This document shows, one piece after another, positions 14,701-20,900 of a stretch of DNA of 20,900 nt. The stretch is from the IMG/VR virus record IMGVR_UViG_3300024346_000631, positions 1 through 20,900 of that record; one strand, given 5' to 3'. The DNA comes from a virus. How positions within the stretch are numbered: position 1 is the first letter of the stretch; each line of letters begins with the position of its first letter. The notes under the pieces are model-generated. The model did no database searches, had not been told where the DNA came from, and worked only from the letters and a program-made list of their open reading frames with translations. A program made the position numbers and the translations under genes.

Positions 14701-14915
14701 TCACCAAAAGTCGATACCAACTCTCTTTGTGAACCTATTAAATAAGTTTTCTCAGCATTCGCTGCCGTTGTTCCCAGTGCAGTGTTGCCTGTAGTTGGAT
14801 CGAGTTTATCTTGAGCTGACGCCACAACCAACATAGGCACGGTGCCAACCGCGGTACTTGCATACTGTGACTCGTCAATTATTTTAACCTCGATACCTGG
14901 TGATACTAGTGCCAT
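11727..14915 (-). CDS. 18: Contractile tail sheath protein (T4 gp18-like) with long inserted domains
   Basis: The 1062-aa product is far longer than T4 gp18 (659 aa). The N-terminus (MALVSPGIEVKIIDESQYA) and the C-terminal 370 residues fit sheath proteins: YPRGMILFNQRRSGYNVKRFTKDYFN near 697, MSCPGYSELIANLIAL near 785, YPWFAPAGVRRG near 887, SINPISFFPGNGILNYGNKSR near 932, and the C-terminal ELYIDVAIEPVKAVEFIYIPVRI. Residues of roughly 130-690 are insertion. Two copies of an about 90-residue domain (225-310, 421-513) share DSFxINxS, tlt.vv.DINxxxIT, and VSGTxLTDxGxS. This looks like the flagellin/FliD 'IN' motif. Further W/Y-rich modules (RLWYHNITD, GGDIWIDTSD, IWEWIQLD) lie at 549-645. AGGA lies 9 nt before ATG. 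Confidence 0.95.
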   Translation of the reverse strand: MALVSPGIEVKIIDESQYASTAVGTVPMLVVASAQDKLDPTTGNTALGTTAANAEKTYLIGSQRELVSTFGEPSFYQNSTGTALHGYELNEYGLMAAYSLLGVSNRCYVVRADIDLAELDGSAGRPTSLPSNGTHWLDIANTRFGIFEWNASTQKFVNKIPTVLTEAADIDAGTAKPKPHIGKEGDYAIDATSTDNNIFRKSATGWFGLGTVGWYGSIPAVTGTVSSPTVSLGDSFSINGSTITLSSTTLTSVVSDINTAAITGITASQRDNKLQLHADSTAASGQLVIANVSGTFLTDVGLSAGTNYAPAVNVDPHTNVPEWKSGDTAPRPSASAWIKTTSPNNGQAIDMSVFSSITQKFGDLNVTGWRGERRAIFGLDPIGGGLNIAEGTVIAVTSQLSTTGQIIIEFNRRAVKGELVVTGETTTPTFTASDSFTINSSVKGSESLTATTIVLTGTTAESFVEDINSENITNVTAELEATGAITLKHSLGGYISLDNVSGTALTDAGFSNTNTYITTTPGGNLGLSNFVPLTYVASKLQPSTNPANSRLWYHNITDEVDIMIHDGTNWKGYRNVASDSRGYDLTATSPNGAIVGASAPLTQSDGTALVGGDIWIDTSDLENYPMIKRYEYNATDSIWEWIQLDNTDQTSEDGVLFADARYMGDGTTGVASGDITSIADLTTSNYLDLDAPAPALYPRGMILFNQRRSGYNVKRFTKDYFNAIDFSGETLPTEVDCWVSVAGLKNDGSPYMGRHAVRQTVIAAMKSVVDTSGELREEQRGFNLMSCPGYSELIANLIALNNDRRNTAFVVADAPFRLGANSTDIQNWALNVNLSTDNNDDGLVSADTYMGLFYPSGITTDLSGSSIMVPASHMILRTMIRSDDASYPWFAPAGVRRGVVDNGTGLVYLDKKTGEATSTGIRESLRDTLYSNSINPISFFPGNGILNYGNKSRTATASALDRINVARLTAYIRERLGVITKPFVFEPNDKLTRDEVKQVVESLMNDLVAKRGLYDYLVVCDESNNTNDRIDRNELYIDVAIEPVKAVEFIYIPVRIQNTGSI

Positions 14916-14958
14916 TTACATTTCCTCGCATTTCAAAAATAATTGTATTCTACTAGTG

Positions 14959-14966
14959 TATTTAGC
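14959..14966 (-). promoter_or_regulatory. Late-type promoter box GCTAAATA for gp18
   Basis: Context GTTGCTAAATA is identical to that before gp17 and the gp13-like gene. It predicts a start at 14953 and a 38-nt leader with a GAGGA ribosome-binding site. Confidence 0.6.
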
Positions 14967-15025
14967 AACGAAGACGTAAAATCACCCGATATGATTCAGA
15001 TTGGATGTCACCTTTAAAGGGCGCC

Positions 15026-15033
15026 GGTAAATA
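15026..15033 (+). promoter_or_regulatory. Late-type promoter box GGTAAATA for the Cys-rich gene
   Basis: It shares CGGTAAATAT with the HNH-gene promoter. The predicted start (15039) coincides exactly with the A of the ATG, and no Shine-Dalgarno is present. Confidence 0.5.
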
Positions 15034-15038
15034 TTTTC

Positions 15039-15386
15039 ATGAAGAACAGACCTATATGCACTAAATGCAAGAAAAAGTTTGCGGCAGTGAATTACAAAAA
15101 AGGGGAAAAGGTGTACTATCGTAAAATGTGCGATAGTTGCACTCGTAACCACCGACATCATAAAAATAAAAGCCCGTGGTCTAAAGCAGGATATAAGAAA
15201 AAAACCACATGTGAAAAATGTGGCTTTGAAGCAAAATTCTATGATCAACTTGAAGTTTATTATTTAGATGGAAACATGATTAATATCAAACATACTAATC
15301 TTAAAACTGTTTGTTTAAATTGTTTAACTGAATTAGGACACGAGGGTTGGAATACTAAGCAAGGTGACTTAGTACCTGATTTTTAA
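15039..15386 (+). CDS. Cys-rich zinc-binding protein, degenerate HNH-like
   Basis: The 115-aa basic product carries four CxxC pairs (Cys7/10, 31/34, 58/61, 92/95), expected to bind two zinc ions. The C-terminal half follows the HNH outline: CEKCGFEAKFYDQ, then LEVYYLDGNMINIKHTNLKTVCLNC. This matches the 'vyHiDgn..n....NL.tvC.nC' layout except that the usual His is Tyr75. It may be a DNA-binding protein without cleavage activity, or an HNH variant. Like the other plus-strand HNH gene it is inserted against the surrounding genes, has a near-leaderless promoter, and overlaps the end of its minus-strand neighbour (32 nt with dNMP kinase). Confidence 0.82.
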   Translation: MKNRPICTKCKKKFAAVNYKKGEKVYYRKMCDSCTRNHRHHKNKSPWSKAGYKKKTTCEKCGFEAKFYDQLEVYYLDGNMINIKHTNLKTVCLNCLTELGHEGWNTKQGDLVPDF

Positions 15387-15939
15387 GCTCATCTAGTGTA
15401 CCATCATTTTCAATAACTAGATCCTTTTTAGATTTAATCCACTTCCATTCACTAGCATGAACAGTTGGCTCAACTCCTGTTGATTCATATTCTATAAGCC
15501 ATTGTGGATCTGCACCACGTTTTACTTCCCAAACTTGACCGCCAATATCGCGAATCATTTCAACTTCGTTTGCAAAACGTACATCTGGAACTACATAATC
15601 AATTGTTGGATTTTCTAGTAACTTCTTTTTAATAGTGCTTACCCAAATTCCGTCATCAAAGCCATTACGCATACAATCAGTGCCAAATAACTGCAAAACC
15701 AAACGAGGAGTGACTTCCATCTTCGTTTCATTACTCCAAAAGTCGTCTTTAAGCTCTCGCCACTGTCTACTTTCATCTGTATCTCCTTCAAGCATTGCTC
15801 TATCCCAACCGAAGATAGTTGCTACACCATCTTTAAGTTTATCAGCAAAACTTAGTTTTTTAAAATTATGTGTCTCAACTAGAATATCCGCAACGGTTCC
15901 TTTGCCGCTACCAATTAGACCGCAGATTCCAATAATCAT
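15355..15939 (-). CDS. 1: Deoxynucleoside monophosphate kinase (T4 gp1-like)
   Basis: The 194-aa product is a P-loop kinase that phosphorylates dNMPs to feed phage DNA synthesis. The Walker A loop GLIGSGKGT is at 7-15. LSFADKLKDGVATIFGWDRAMLEG (29-52) is the family's nucleotide-lid start, LQLFGTDCMRNGFDDGIWV follows near 82-100, and VVPDVRFANEVEMI near 117-130 is the DxR motif of dNMP kinases. The end (LVIENDGTLDELKNQV) matches T4 gp1 closely (LVITNDGSLEEL). It follows the gp13-like gene by about 20 nt, with GAAGG 8 nt before ATG. T4 gp1 is around 240 aa, so this is a compact form. Confidence 0.93.
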   Translation of the reverse strand: MIIGICGLIGSGKGTVADILVETHNFKKLSFADKLKDGVATIFGWDRAMLEGDTDESRQWRELKDDFWSNETKMEVTPRLVLQLFGTDCMRNGFDDGIWVSTIKKKLLENPTIDYVVPDVRFANEVEMIRDIGGQVWEVKRGADPQWLIEYESTGVEPTVHASEWKWIKSKKDLVIENDGTLDELKNQVLSHLA

Positions 15940-15960
15940 ATCTTACCTTCTTGTGTAGAG

Positions 15961-16704
15961 TTAGCCCATAACCCATGTCATTGGCATCTGTCCATCAACA
16001 TAATTTAATAAATCAGTTTCTAGTTTATCAATTTCTTGTTGTGCTTCTGCCTTTAGTGAGTCGCCATTTAGACTTGTGCCACCTTGCGGACCTGCAATAG
16101 TAGCAAACTTTGATCTTGCTTCGCCTAGCATATACTTACTACGAGCCAATGCATAATCATATATCCAAGGCTTACAACGAGTGTCTGTTAATAAGTTAAC
16201 GTCTGGGCGAGTATTGTACATCCAAAGTAGTACAGTTTCGCCGTCGCTTCTTACATTACGAACAAGTGTCATTTTCTTTGACACTGGATCAAATGTAAAA
16301 TTAATATAAGCACCAAACATACGGCCTGCCATTTCTTGATACTGCTTGTAAAAATCATATGTAGCAAGTCCGCCAACACGACCAGCAACTAGCATATATG
16401 TATTCATATAGCCGGCTTCAAAGGGTTCAAAGACACTACCAACGTTACCAGTTGTACTACGAAAAACCTGTCTCACATTTTGTACTGCTTCAGGTAAAGT
16501 GTAGTCTTGCTGATTTTCAATAAGCTCAAGAAACCCATAACTTTCTTCAACTGCATTACTACTTTTCTGACGATACACATCAAACGATTTCTGTAAGGCC
16601 GCATCATAGTGTGCCGCATCAAGTTCAACATCAACCATTCCTCCACCGAGGCTTAATTGAATATAGTCATATAGTTTTTGTTTCTCAGTTGCTAAATCAG
16701 CCAT
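15961..16704 (-). CDS. Neck/head-tail connector protein, gp13-like (probable)
   Basis: The 247-aa product starts with a helical segment (TEKQKLYDYIQLSLGGGMVDVELDAAHYDAALQKSFDVYRQKSSNAVEE) typical of head-closure proteins: a gene-specific 'v.ve.d..h...Al..s...Yr..s'. The beta part (FLELIENQQDYTLPEAVQNVRQVFR) follows. The C-terminal region, KPWIYDYALARSKYMLGEARSKFATIAGPQGGTSLNGDSLKAEAQQEIDKLETDL, matches the pattern of T4 gp13-type necks, in which a 'yA.a..k..lG...skf......gg..lnG......a..eie.Le' block closes the protein. ATG at 16704 has AAAGGA 9 nt upstream and a GCTAAATA box. Confidence in the exact T4 equivalent is moderate. Confidence 0.7.
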   Translation of the reverse strand: MADLATEKQKLYDYIQLSLGGGMVDVELDAAHYDAALQKSFDVYRQKSSNAVEESYGFLELIENQQDYTLPEAVQNVRQVFRSTTGNVGSVFEPFEAGYMNTYMLVAGRVGGLATYDFYKQYQEMAGRMFGAYINFTFDPVSKKMTLVRNVRSDGETVLLWMYNTRPDVNLLTDTRCKPWIYDYALARSKYMLGEARSKFATIAGPQGGTSLNGDSLKAEAQQEIDKLETDLLNYVDGQMPMTWVMG

Positions 16705-16725
16705 GTTTGTTCCTTTGAATTACTA

Positions 16726-17964
16726 TTATTTAGCAACTTTAAGGAGTATTGTCTGATCATTAATACGGCCGTTAAGTTTAGTTTCTGTTGTTTTAATACC
16801 GTCCATAAACTTACGAAGTGCTACTTTGCCAAGTTTGTTAAATTCGGCTAACTGCTCCGTTGGCTTTCGTAATGTTTTTTGTACACTTTCACTTTCTTTA
16901 AAGCCTAGTATTGATGCTCCTTTTACGCCAAGAGTAATACTTGAGTTATACATGTCATCAACTACATACTTTCCAATCTTACGAGTTTTTGTATTATAAA
17001 CCCACAACTCAGTAGCATCAAGAATATCAACTGGATTGATACTAGCAATTTTAAGTGTACTATCTTCTTTTTGGTACTTGAGTTTAGATACAATCTTGTC
17101 TCGTGCAACAGGCTTTTTAGTACGAACCTTTGATGCTTTTTGGCTAGTAATAATCATATCACATGCTTGTATCAGTGATTGATAAATTGTAGCCAATTTC
17201 TTTTGAGACTTTGTGCTAATATGTGCATACCCTTCAAGTAACTGATCGTACATATCGTTATCCTTTTGCTTAGGACCGATTAGTTCTGCCATCTCGTCTG
17301 CAATTGGCTGAAAGTACTGTCGCATGATACGAGCATGATTTGCTTTGATTTCATGTTTCCTTAAGGTGCTAACTGGATTAAAGTCTTTAACGTTGTACTT
17401 GTCAATGTTAGCAATAATATCATCAAGCTCGTCCTCAATTATTGTTGCATAATTTAAACTTGTAATCCGCAACTTTTGTTGTATTGATAATACTGGCTTT
17501 GCTACTTTCGATTCTTCAACAACCTTTTGTTCATCTGCAATCAAAGATCCTGCCGCAATTGCTTCTTCAACCTTTGGCTTGATAAACTCTGTAATTGGTC
17601 TCATACTATTCATTGTTCCGGGGCATGATTCCCAATACTCGTTATGTGCTTCATAATAATCAGGACAACCGTCAATTAACAATTTAGAATAAATTGCAAC
17701 TGTAGCACTAATGTTTCCTTTTTTAGCAGACGAAATATCTTTTTTAGTATATCCTTCTGCTTTCATCCATTGGTAAACATAAGGAATAACATCACTTGCT
17801 TTATAGTTTTGGTAGTAAAAATCAACTGCTGTCTGACGATGCTTATGGAACTCATATCCAGATAACTTTTCATAATCAGCAAAACTAGGTCCTTGTACTT
17901 TAGAACCACGTTTTAAGCGAGGTGCACCACGTACAACTTTTTTCTTCTTCTTGATCAATGCCAT
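16726..17964 (-). CDS. Basic conserved phage protein of unknown function, 412 aa
   Basis: I do not recognise a function. The N-terminus is strongly basic (MALIKKKKKVVRGAPRLKRGSK), suggesting nucleic-acid contact. Residues of about 25-130 are a helical domain (YEKLSGYEFHKHRQTAVDFYYQNY, YQWMKAEGYTKKDISSAKKG). The middle is charged helices including a second basic patch (SQKASKVRTKKPVARDKIVSKLKYQKED). Near 317-345 a beta unit reads TELWVYNTKTRKIGKYVV, followed by LGVKGASILGFKESESVQKTLRKP, a block that looks conserved in marine T4-like phages. The upstream DNA carries a sigma70-like promoter, not a late box, so it may be expressed early while its stop codon forms a late promoter for the next gene. 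AGGAG lies 10 nt before ATG. Confidence 0.82.
   Translation of the reverse strand: MALIKKKKKVVRGAPRLKRGSKVQGPSFADYEKLSGYEFHKHRQTAVDFYYQNYKASDVIPYVYQWMKAEGYTKKDISSAKKGNISATVAIYSKLLIDGCPDYYEAHNEYWESCPGTMNSMRPITEFIKPKVEEAIAAGSLIADEQKVVEESKVAKPVLSIQQKLRITSLNYATIIEDELDDIIANIDKYNVKDFNPVSTLRKHEIKANHARIMRQYFQPIADEMAELIGPKQKDNDMYDQLLEGYAHISTKSQKKLATIYQSLIQACDMIITSQKASKVRTKKPVARDKIVSKLKYQKEDSTLKIASINPVDILDATELWVYNTKTRKIGKYVVDDMYNSSITLGVKGASILGFKESESVQKTLRKPTEQLAEFNKLGKVALRKFMDGIKTTETKLNGRINDQTILLKVAK
16727..16734 (-). promoter_or_regulatory. Late-type promoter box GCTAAATA within the end of the 412-aa gene
   Basis: The box is made by the last codons GCT AAA TAA of the upstream gene and shares GTTGCTAAATA with two other promoters. 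It predicts a start at 16721 and a 17-nt leader containing AAAGGA. Confidence 0.6.
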
Positions 17965-17993
17965 GTTTTAGATTCTCCTAAATTCTTATATTA

Positions 17994-18024
17994 CTTATAA
18001 TAACATCTTCTACATATTTGTCAA
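17994..18024 (-). promoter_or_regulatory. Sigma70-like promoter of the 412-aa gene
   Basis: TTGACA (18024-18019) is perfect; TATAAG (17999-17994) matches five of six bases of the -10 but at a long 19-nt spacing. It is the second TTGACAAAT start in the window, the other being gp32's. Confidence 0.5.
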
Positions 18025-18036
18025 CCGAAACCTTTT

Positions 18037-18044
18037 CATAAATA
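18037..18044 (+). promoter_or_regulatory. Late-type promoter box CATAAATA for the plus-strand neck/tail pair
   Basis: The box predicts a start at 18050 and a 13-nt leader with GAGG before ATG at 18063. It is back to back with the minus-strand sigma70-like promoter. Confidence 0.7.
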
Positions 18045-18062
18045 CTGTATAAGAGGTACAGA

Positions 18063-19280
18063 ATGCCAAGATTATCGTTATGGAAACCAGATCGCAGTAA
18101 AGATTACGAATTTTTTGACAATAGAATTCGTGAAATGTTCACTATTGGCGGTACTGGGGTTAATATACACAAGTACTTAGGTCCGGACACTGCTAATATA
18201 CCAGGAATTGATGCTGATACAGGATTGCCTGAACAAGGGTATGATTCAACTCAACCTGGATACTCGAGCCAGAGTGCAACAAATATACAAGATTTGTTGT
18301 TCTTAGAAAACAGAGATCGCAAATACGATACAGACATTTATCAACTACGAGGCATTTACAACGTTGCGGATATAGACTTTGATCTAACACAGTTTGGATT
18401 ATTTTTACAAAACGATACACTGTTTATTAGTTTTCATTTAACTGATATGGTTGATCTTATTGGTCGTAAACTTATCAACGGCGACGTTTTTGAGCTACCT
18501 CATTTACGAGATTTTTATCCACTTGATGCAGACTTGCCAGCAAGTTTACGTCGATACTATGTAGTGCAAGACGCTAACAATAGTGCTGAAGGATTTAGTC
18601 CTACATGGTATCCACACATATGGCGTGTTAAGTGTACTCCACTTGTTGATAGTCAAGAATACAAAGATATTTTTGATCAGAAAGCAAAAACACAAGACGG
18701 ACAAGAACTTGATAGTACACTTAAAGATTTACTAAGCACATATAAAAAAGAACTTGAGATTAATACTGCAATAATTGAAGAAGCAGAAAAAGAAGTTCCA
18801 AAGAGTGGGTACGATACAACTCCATTTTTTGTTGTTCCGCTCGAAAACGATGGAACACCAGTTGATCCTGATGAAGCCGAAAGTGCAGACAATGGTAGTA
18901 TTAAAGCAAGTAGTGTATTGGTTACTGTTGACGAAGTTCCAACTACTCCGGCTAGTAGCGGATATACTGGACACTTAGTTGGAGACGGATTAGCACCAAA
19001 CGGTTTTCCTGTTACTCCGGGTATATCATTTCCAAGTAATCCAAGTGTTGGAGATTATGCATTAAGACTTGACTTTACACCAAATCGTCTGTTCCGTTAT
19101 GACAGTAGACGCTGGGTGAAAGTTGAAGATGCAGTTCGTACTAACACAACTGGTGGACAAGGCAATACACAAAAAGATAAGTTTATTAACAATGATAAAA
19201 CTTATGTCGACGAAGATGGAACTACTAAAAAGCATAGACAGACTCTTAGCGATGCACTATTACCAGAGGCAGATGATTAA
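18063..19280 (+). CDS. Conserved virion structural protein, possibly neck (gp14-like)
   Basis: The 405-aa product has a conserved N-terminal half of marine T4-like phages: MPRLSLWKPDRSKDYEFFDNRIREMFTIGGTGVNIHKYLGP, then LLFLENRDRKYDTDIYQLRGIYNVADIDFDLTQFGLF near 80-116. RRYYVVQDANNSAEGFSPTWYPHIWRVKCTPLVDSQEY follows near 164-201. This order of an unwound N-terminus, a 'fDl.qFGLf...D...' strand and a final 'W.vk..pl.dsqEy' strand is similar to neck protein gp14, though I cannot prove it. A charged helix lies near 220-250, and the tail has GDYALRLDFTPNRLFRYDSRRWVKVED. Its stop overlaps the gp15 start (TAATG), so the two are translated together. Confidence 0.75.
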   Translation: MPRLSLWKPDRSKDYEFFDNRIREMFTIGGTGVNIHKYLGPDTANIPGIDADTGLPEQGYDSTQPGYSSQSATNIQDLLFLENRDRKYDTDIYQLRGIYNVADIDFDLTQFGLFLQNDTLFISFHLTDMVDLIGRKLINGDVFELPHLRDFYPLDADLPASLRRYYVVQDANNSAEGFSPTWYPHIWRVKCTPLVDSQEYKDIFDQKAKTQDGQELDSTLKDLLSTYKKELEINTAIIEEAEKEVPKSGYDTTPFFVVPLENDGTPVDPDEAESADNGSIKASSVLVTVDEVPTTPASSGYTGHLVGDGLAPNGFPVTPGISFPSNPSVGDYALRLDFTPNRLFRYDSRRWVKVEDAVRTNTTGGQGNTQKDKFINNDKTYVDEDGTTKKHRQTLSDALLPEADD

Positions 19281-20683
19281 TGGCAAGGCAGTTTTTTTAC
19301 GATAACCAAATACGAAGATTCCTGTTGCAATTTGTTAGAATGTTTAGTAACTTTCAAATTGAAGTAGGATCTCCTAACGCATCAGGTGTTAGAGACTTAC
19401 TCACTGTACCTGTACGTTATGGTGACATGAGTCGTAACGTTGCCGCTATTTTAAGAGAGAACAGTGAAAACAAAGTTGCTACTGCACCACTAATGAGTTC
19501 TTATATTAGTAGTTTAAAGTATGCTAGAGAACGTGTACAAGAGCCAAATTTTGTTGATAAATTACATGTTAGACAAAGAAAGTACAACGACAGTACACAA
19601 ACATATAGTCGTACACAAAGTAATGCAGTAACAGTTGAAAGACATATGCCTGTTCCATACGACTTAACAATGAACTTGGATATCTTTACTACTAACACTG
19701 AAATGAAGTTACAATTACTTGAACAAATGTTATGTTTGTTTAATCCAGCACTTGAAATACAAAGTACTGATAACTACGTTGACTGGACTAGTTTAAGTTA
19801 TGTTGAACTTACAGATGTAAACTTTACTAGCAGAACAATACCAATTGGAACTGAAGATCAGATTGATATTGCTACACTAACTTTTGAAATGCCAATTTGG
19901 TTAAGTATGCCAGCCAATGTTAAAAAGATGGGTGTTATACATAAAATTGTTAATAGCATCTACGATGCACAAGGAGACATTATCAATTCAATTGGAAATG
20001 ATAGTTTAGTGCTTGGCAACCGATTAGTAGTTACTCCGGGACGTTACGGTGCAATATTATTAAACGGACAAGCCGAGCTTGTTGATCATGGATTAGAAGC
20101 AACATCTGATACTGGCGAACCAACGTTAAACGATACTGCAAAAATTTCAAGTACTAAAGCAACAAAACCAGGATGGGCGGCTGTACTTGAACAGTATGGT
20201 CCTATTAACCCCGGAATTACACAAATACGATTTGAAAATCCAGCAGGAGCTGAAGTTGTAGGTACTATTGCATATCATCCAACTGATATTAACTTACTGT
20301 TAGTCACAGTAGATGCTGATACTATACCAACTAACACACTTACTGCTGTAGATGCAATTATAAAACCAACAAATGTTACTGATACACTTGTTAAGAATGT
20401 AGGTAGTCGCTACTTAATTTTAGAAGATATCGGAGACTCTACAAATACAGATGGACCAGATTTTTGGAAAAGTACAACAGATGTTGACTTTGTTGCAAAG
20501 GCAAACGATATTATTGAATGGGATGGTACACAATGGACTATAGGGTTTGATAGTTCAGAAGTTTCAACAACTCAGTACTTTACAAATGCTACAACAAGTA
20601 TACAGTATAAGTGGAACGGAACAAACTGGTTAAAGAGCTATGAAGGTGAATACTTGCCTGCTAACTGGCGTGTGGTTATTTAA
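19280..20683 (+). CDS. 15: Tail completion and sheath stabiliser protein (T4 gp15-like) with C-terminal extension
   Basis: The 467-aa product begins MARQFFYDNQIRRFLLQFVRMFSNFQIE, aligning with the T4 gp15 start (FYNSSFRRYATLMGDLFSNIQI). VPVRYGD near 43, a central QSNAVTVERHMPVPYDLTMNLDIFTTNTEMKLQLLEQMLCLFNP, and IDIATLTFEMPIWLSMPA near 205-222 are also gp15-like. T4 gp15 caps the tail and locks the sheath before head joining; it is 272 aa. Residues beyond about 240 are additional: a Thr/Asn/Asp-rich part, then IIEWDGTQWTIGF and IQYKWNGTNWLKSYEGEYLPANWRV. ATG overlaps the upstream TAA. The stop overlaps the stop of the minus-strand partial gene in TTAA at 20680-20683. Confidence 0.88.
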   Translation: MARQFFYDNQIRRFLLQFVRMFSNFQIEVGSPNASGVRDLLTVPVRYGDMSRNVAAILRENSENKVATAPLMSSYISSLKYARERVQEPNFVDKLHVRQRKYNDSTQTYSRTQSNAVTVERHMPVPYDLTMNLDIFTTNTEMKLQLLEQMLCLFNPALEIQSTDNYVDWTSLSYVELTDVNFTSRTIPIGTEDQIDIATLTFEMPIWLSMPANVKKMGVIHKIVNSIYDAQGDIINSIGNDSLVLGNRLVVTPGRYGAILLNGQAELVDHGLEATSDTGEPTLNDTAKISSTKATKPGWAAVLEQYGPINPGITQIRFENPAGAEVVGTIAYHPTDINLLLVTVDADTIPTNTLTAVDAIIKPTNVTDTLVKNVGSRYLILEDIGDSTNTDGPDFWKSTTDVDFVAKANDIIEWDGTQWTIGFDSSEVSTTQYFTNATTSIQYKWNGTNWLKSYEGEYLPANWRVVI

Positions 20684-20900
20684 CCTAAATCTATCTCACT
20701 AATAAATTGCGGTATCGTTAGTTTTCTAATATTCTTACACCAATTCCATTTATCTGGAAATACATGATTAGGATTATTATTTACAAAAATAAATTTAACA
20801 TCTGAGTATGCATTAAATAGTTTTAGCATATTGTTTATCCACTTGCCATCACTATCAGGTGATTTAGTATCGTTATAGTTCTCAGTACCAGCGTACATAC
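20680..20900 (-). CDS. C-terminal end of an unknown gene, truncated by the window
   Basis: The frame is open from the right edge to a TAA at 20682-20680. About 73 residues are visible, and an ATG at 20898 may be internal or the start. The text SDGKWINNMLKLFNAYSDVKFIFVNNNPNHVFPDKWNWCKNIRKLTIPQFISEI looks like a real alpha/beta fragment, with a hydrophobic strand KFIFVNNN. I cannot name it. It converges on gp15 without a visible terminator. Confidence 0.5.
   Translation of the reverse strand, partial: MYAGTENYNDTKSPDSDGKWINNMLKLFNAYSDVKFIFVNNNPNHVFPDKWNWCKNIRKLTIPQFISEIDLG

Noticed and set aside
1-20900. CRISPR arrays, insertion sequences and tRNA genes
   Set aside because: No regularly spaced repeats, transposase genes with inverted ends, or cloverleaf-type sequences were seen on either strand.

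Overview
The window is a virion-morphogenesis segment of a T4-like myovirus genome. The DNA is AT-rich, tightly packed, and has T4-family genes on both strands. Clear homologues of T4 gene products are gp32 (ssDNA-binding protein, running off the left edge), gp17 (large terminase), gp4 (head-completion nuclease), gp19 (tail tube), gp18 (tail sheath), gp1 (dNMP kinase) and gp15 (tail completion/sheath stabiliser). Probable ones are gp16 (small terminase), a gp48/gp54-type tube initiator, and gp13/gp14-like neck proteins. Protein style (a long sheath with inserted domains, acidic proteins carrying LAG motifs, a gp32 without the full zinc site) resembles marine T4-like phages such as those of cyanobacteria or SAR11. 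The host cannot be fixed from this sequence.

Layout. Positions 1-724 (-) are gp32, and 725-961 holds its promoters and the terminator of the next unit. Positions 962-5543 (-) hold an 869-aa acidic multi-domain protein, a 12-codon basic mini-ORF overlapping a Cys/Trp-rich protein of about 119 aa, and gp17. A plus-strand HNH endonuclease (5617-6171) interrupts the minus-strand genes. Positions 6143-11644 (-) form a packed cluster: a 70-aa protein, an acidic 464-aa protein, a protein with a capsid-targeting-like leader, gp16-like, gp4, a 113-aa conserved protein, the tube initiator-like protein and gp19. Gp18 (11727-14915, -) stands alone between a hairpin terminator and a divergent promoter region. 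A plus-strand Cys-rich degenerate-HNH protein (15039-15386) follows. Positions 15355-17964 (-) carry dNMP kinase, a gp13-like protein and a basic 412-aa protein. Positions 18063-20683 (+) carry a 405-aa neck-like structural protein overlapping gp15. A truncated unknown gene (-) enters from the right edge.

Regulation can be read from the DNA. Ten boxes with the core TAAATA, like the T4 late promoter, sit just upstream of gene starts on both strands. Three end in the last codons and stop of the preceding gene, and three put the expected transcription start at or within a base of the start codon, which predicts leaderless mRNAs. Gp32 instead has a perfect TTGACA-17-TATAAT promoter overlapping a late-type box, and the 412-aa gene has a weaker sigma70-like promoter. 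Together the genes cover DNA packaging, head completion, neck, tail tube, sheath and nucleotide supply. No single unmistakably new system stands out. The most unusual signals are the promoter arrangement, the mini-ORF with an overlapping +1 reading frame, the FliD-like repeats in the sheath, the LAG-motif protein set, and the palindrome plus hairpin between gp18 and gp19.
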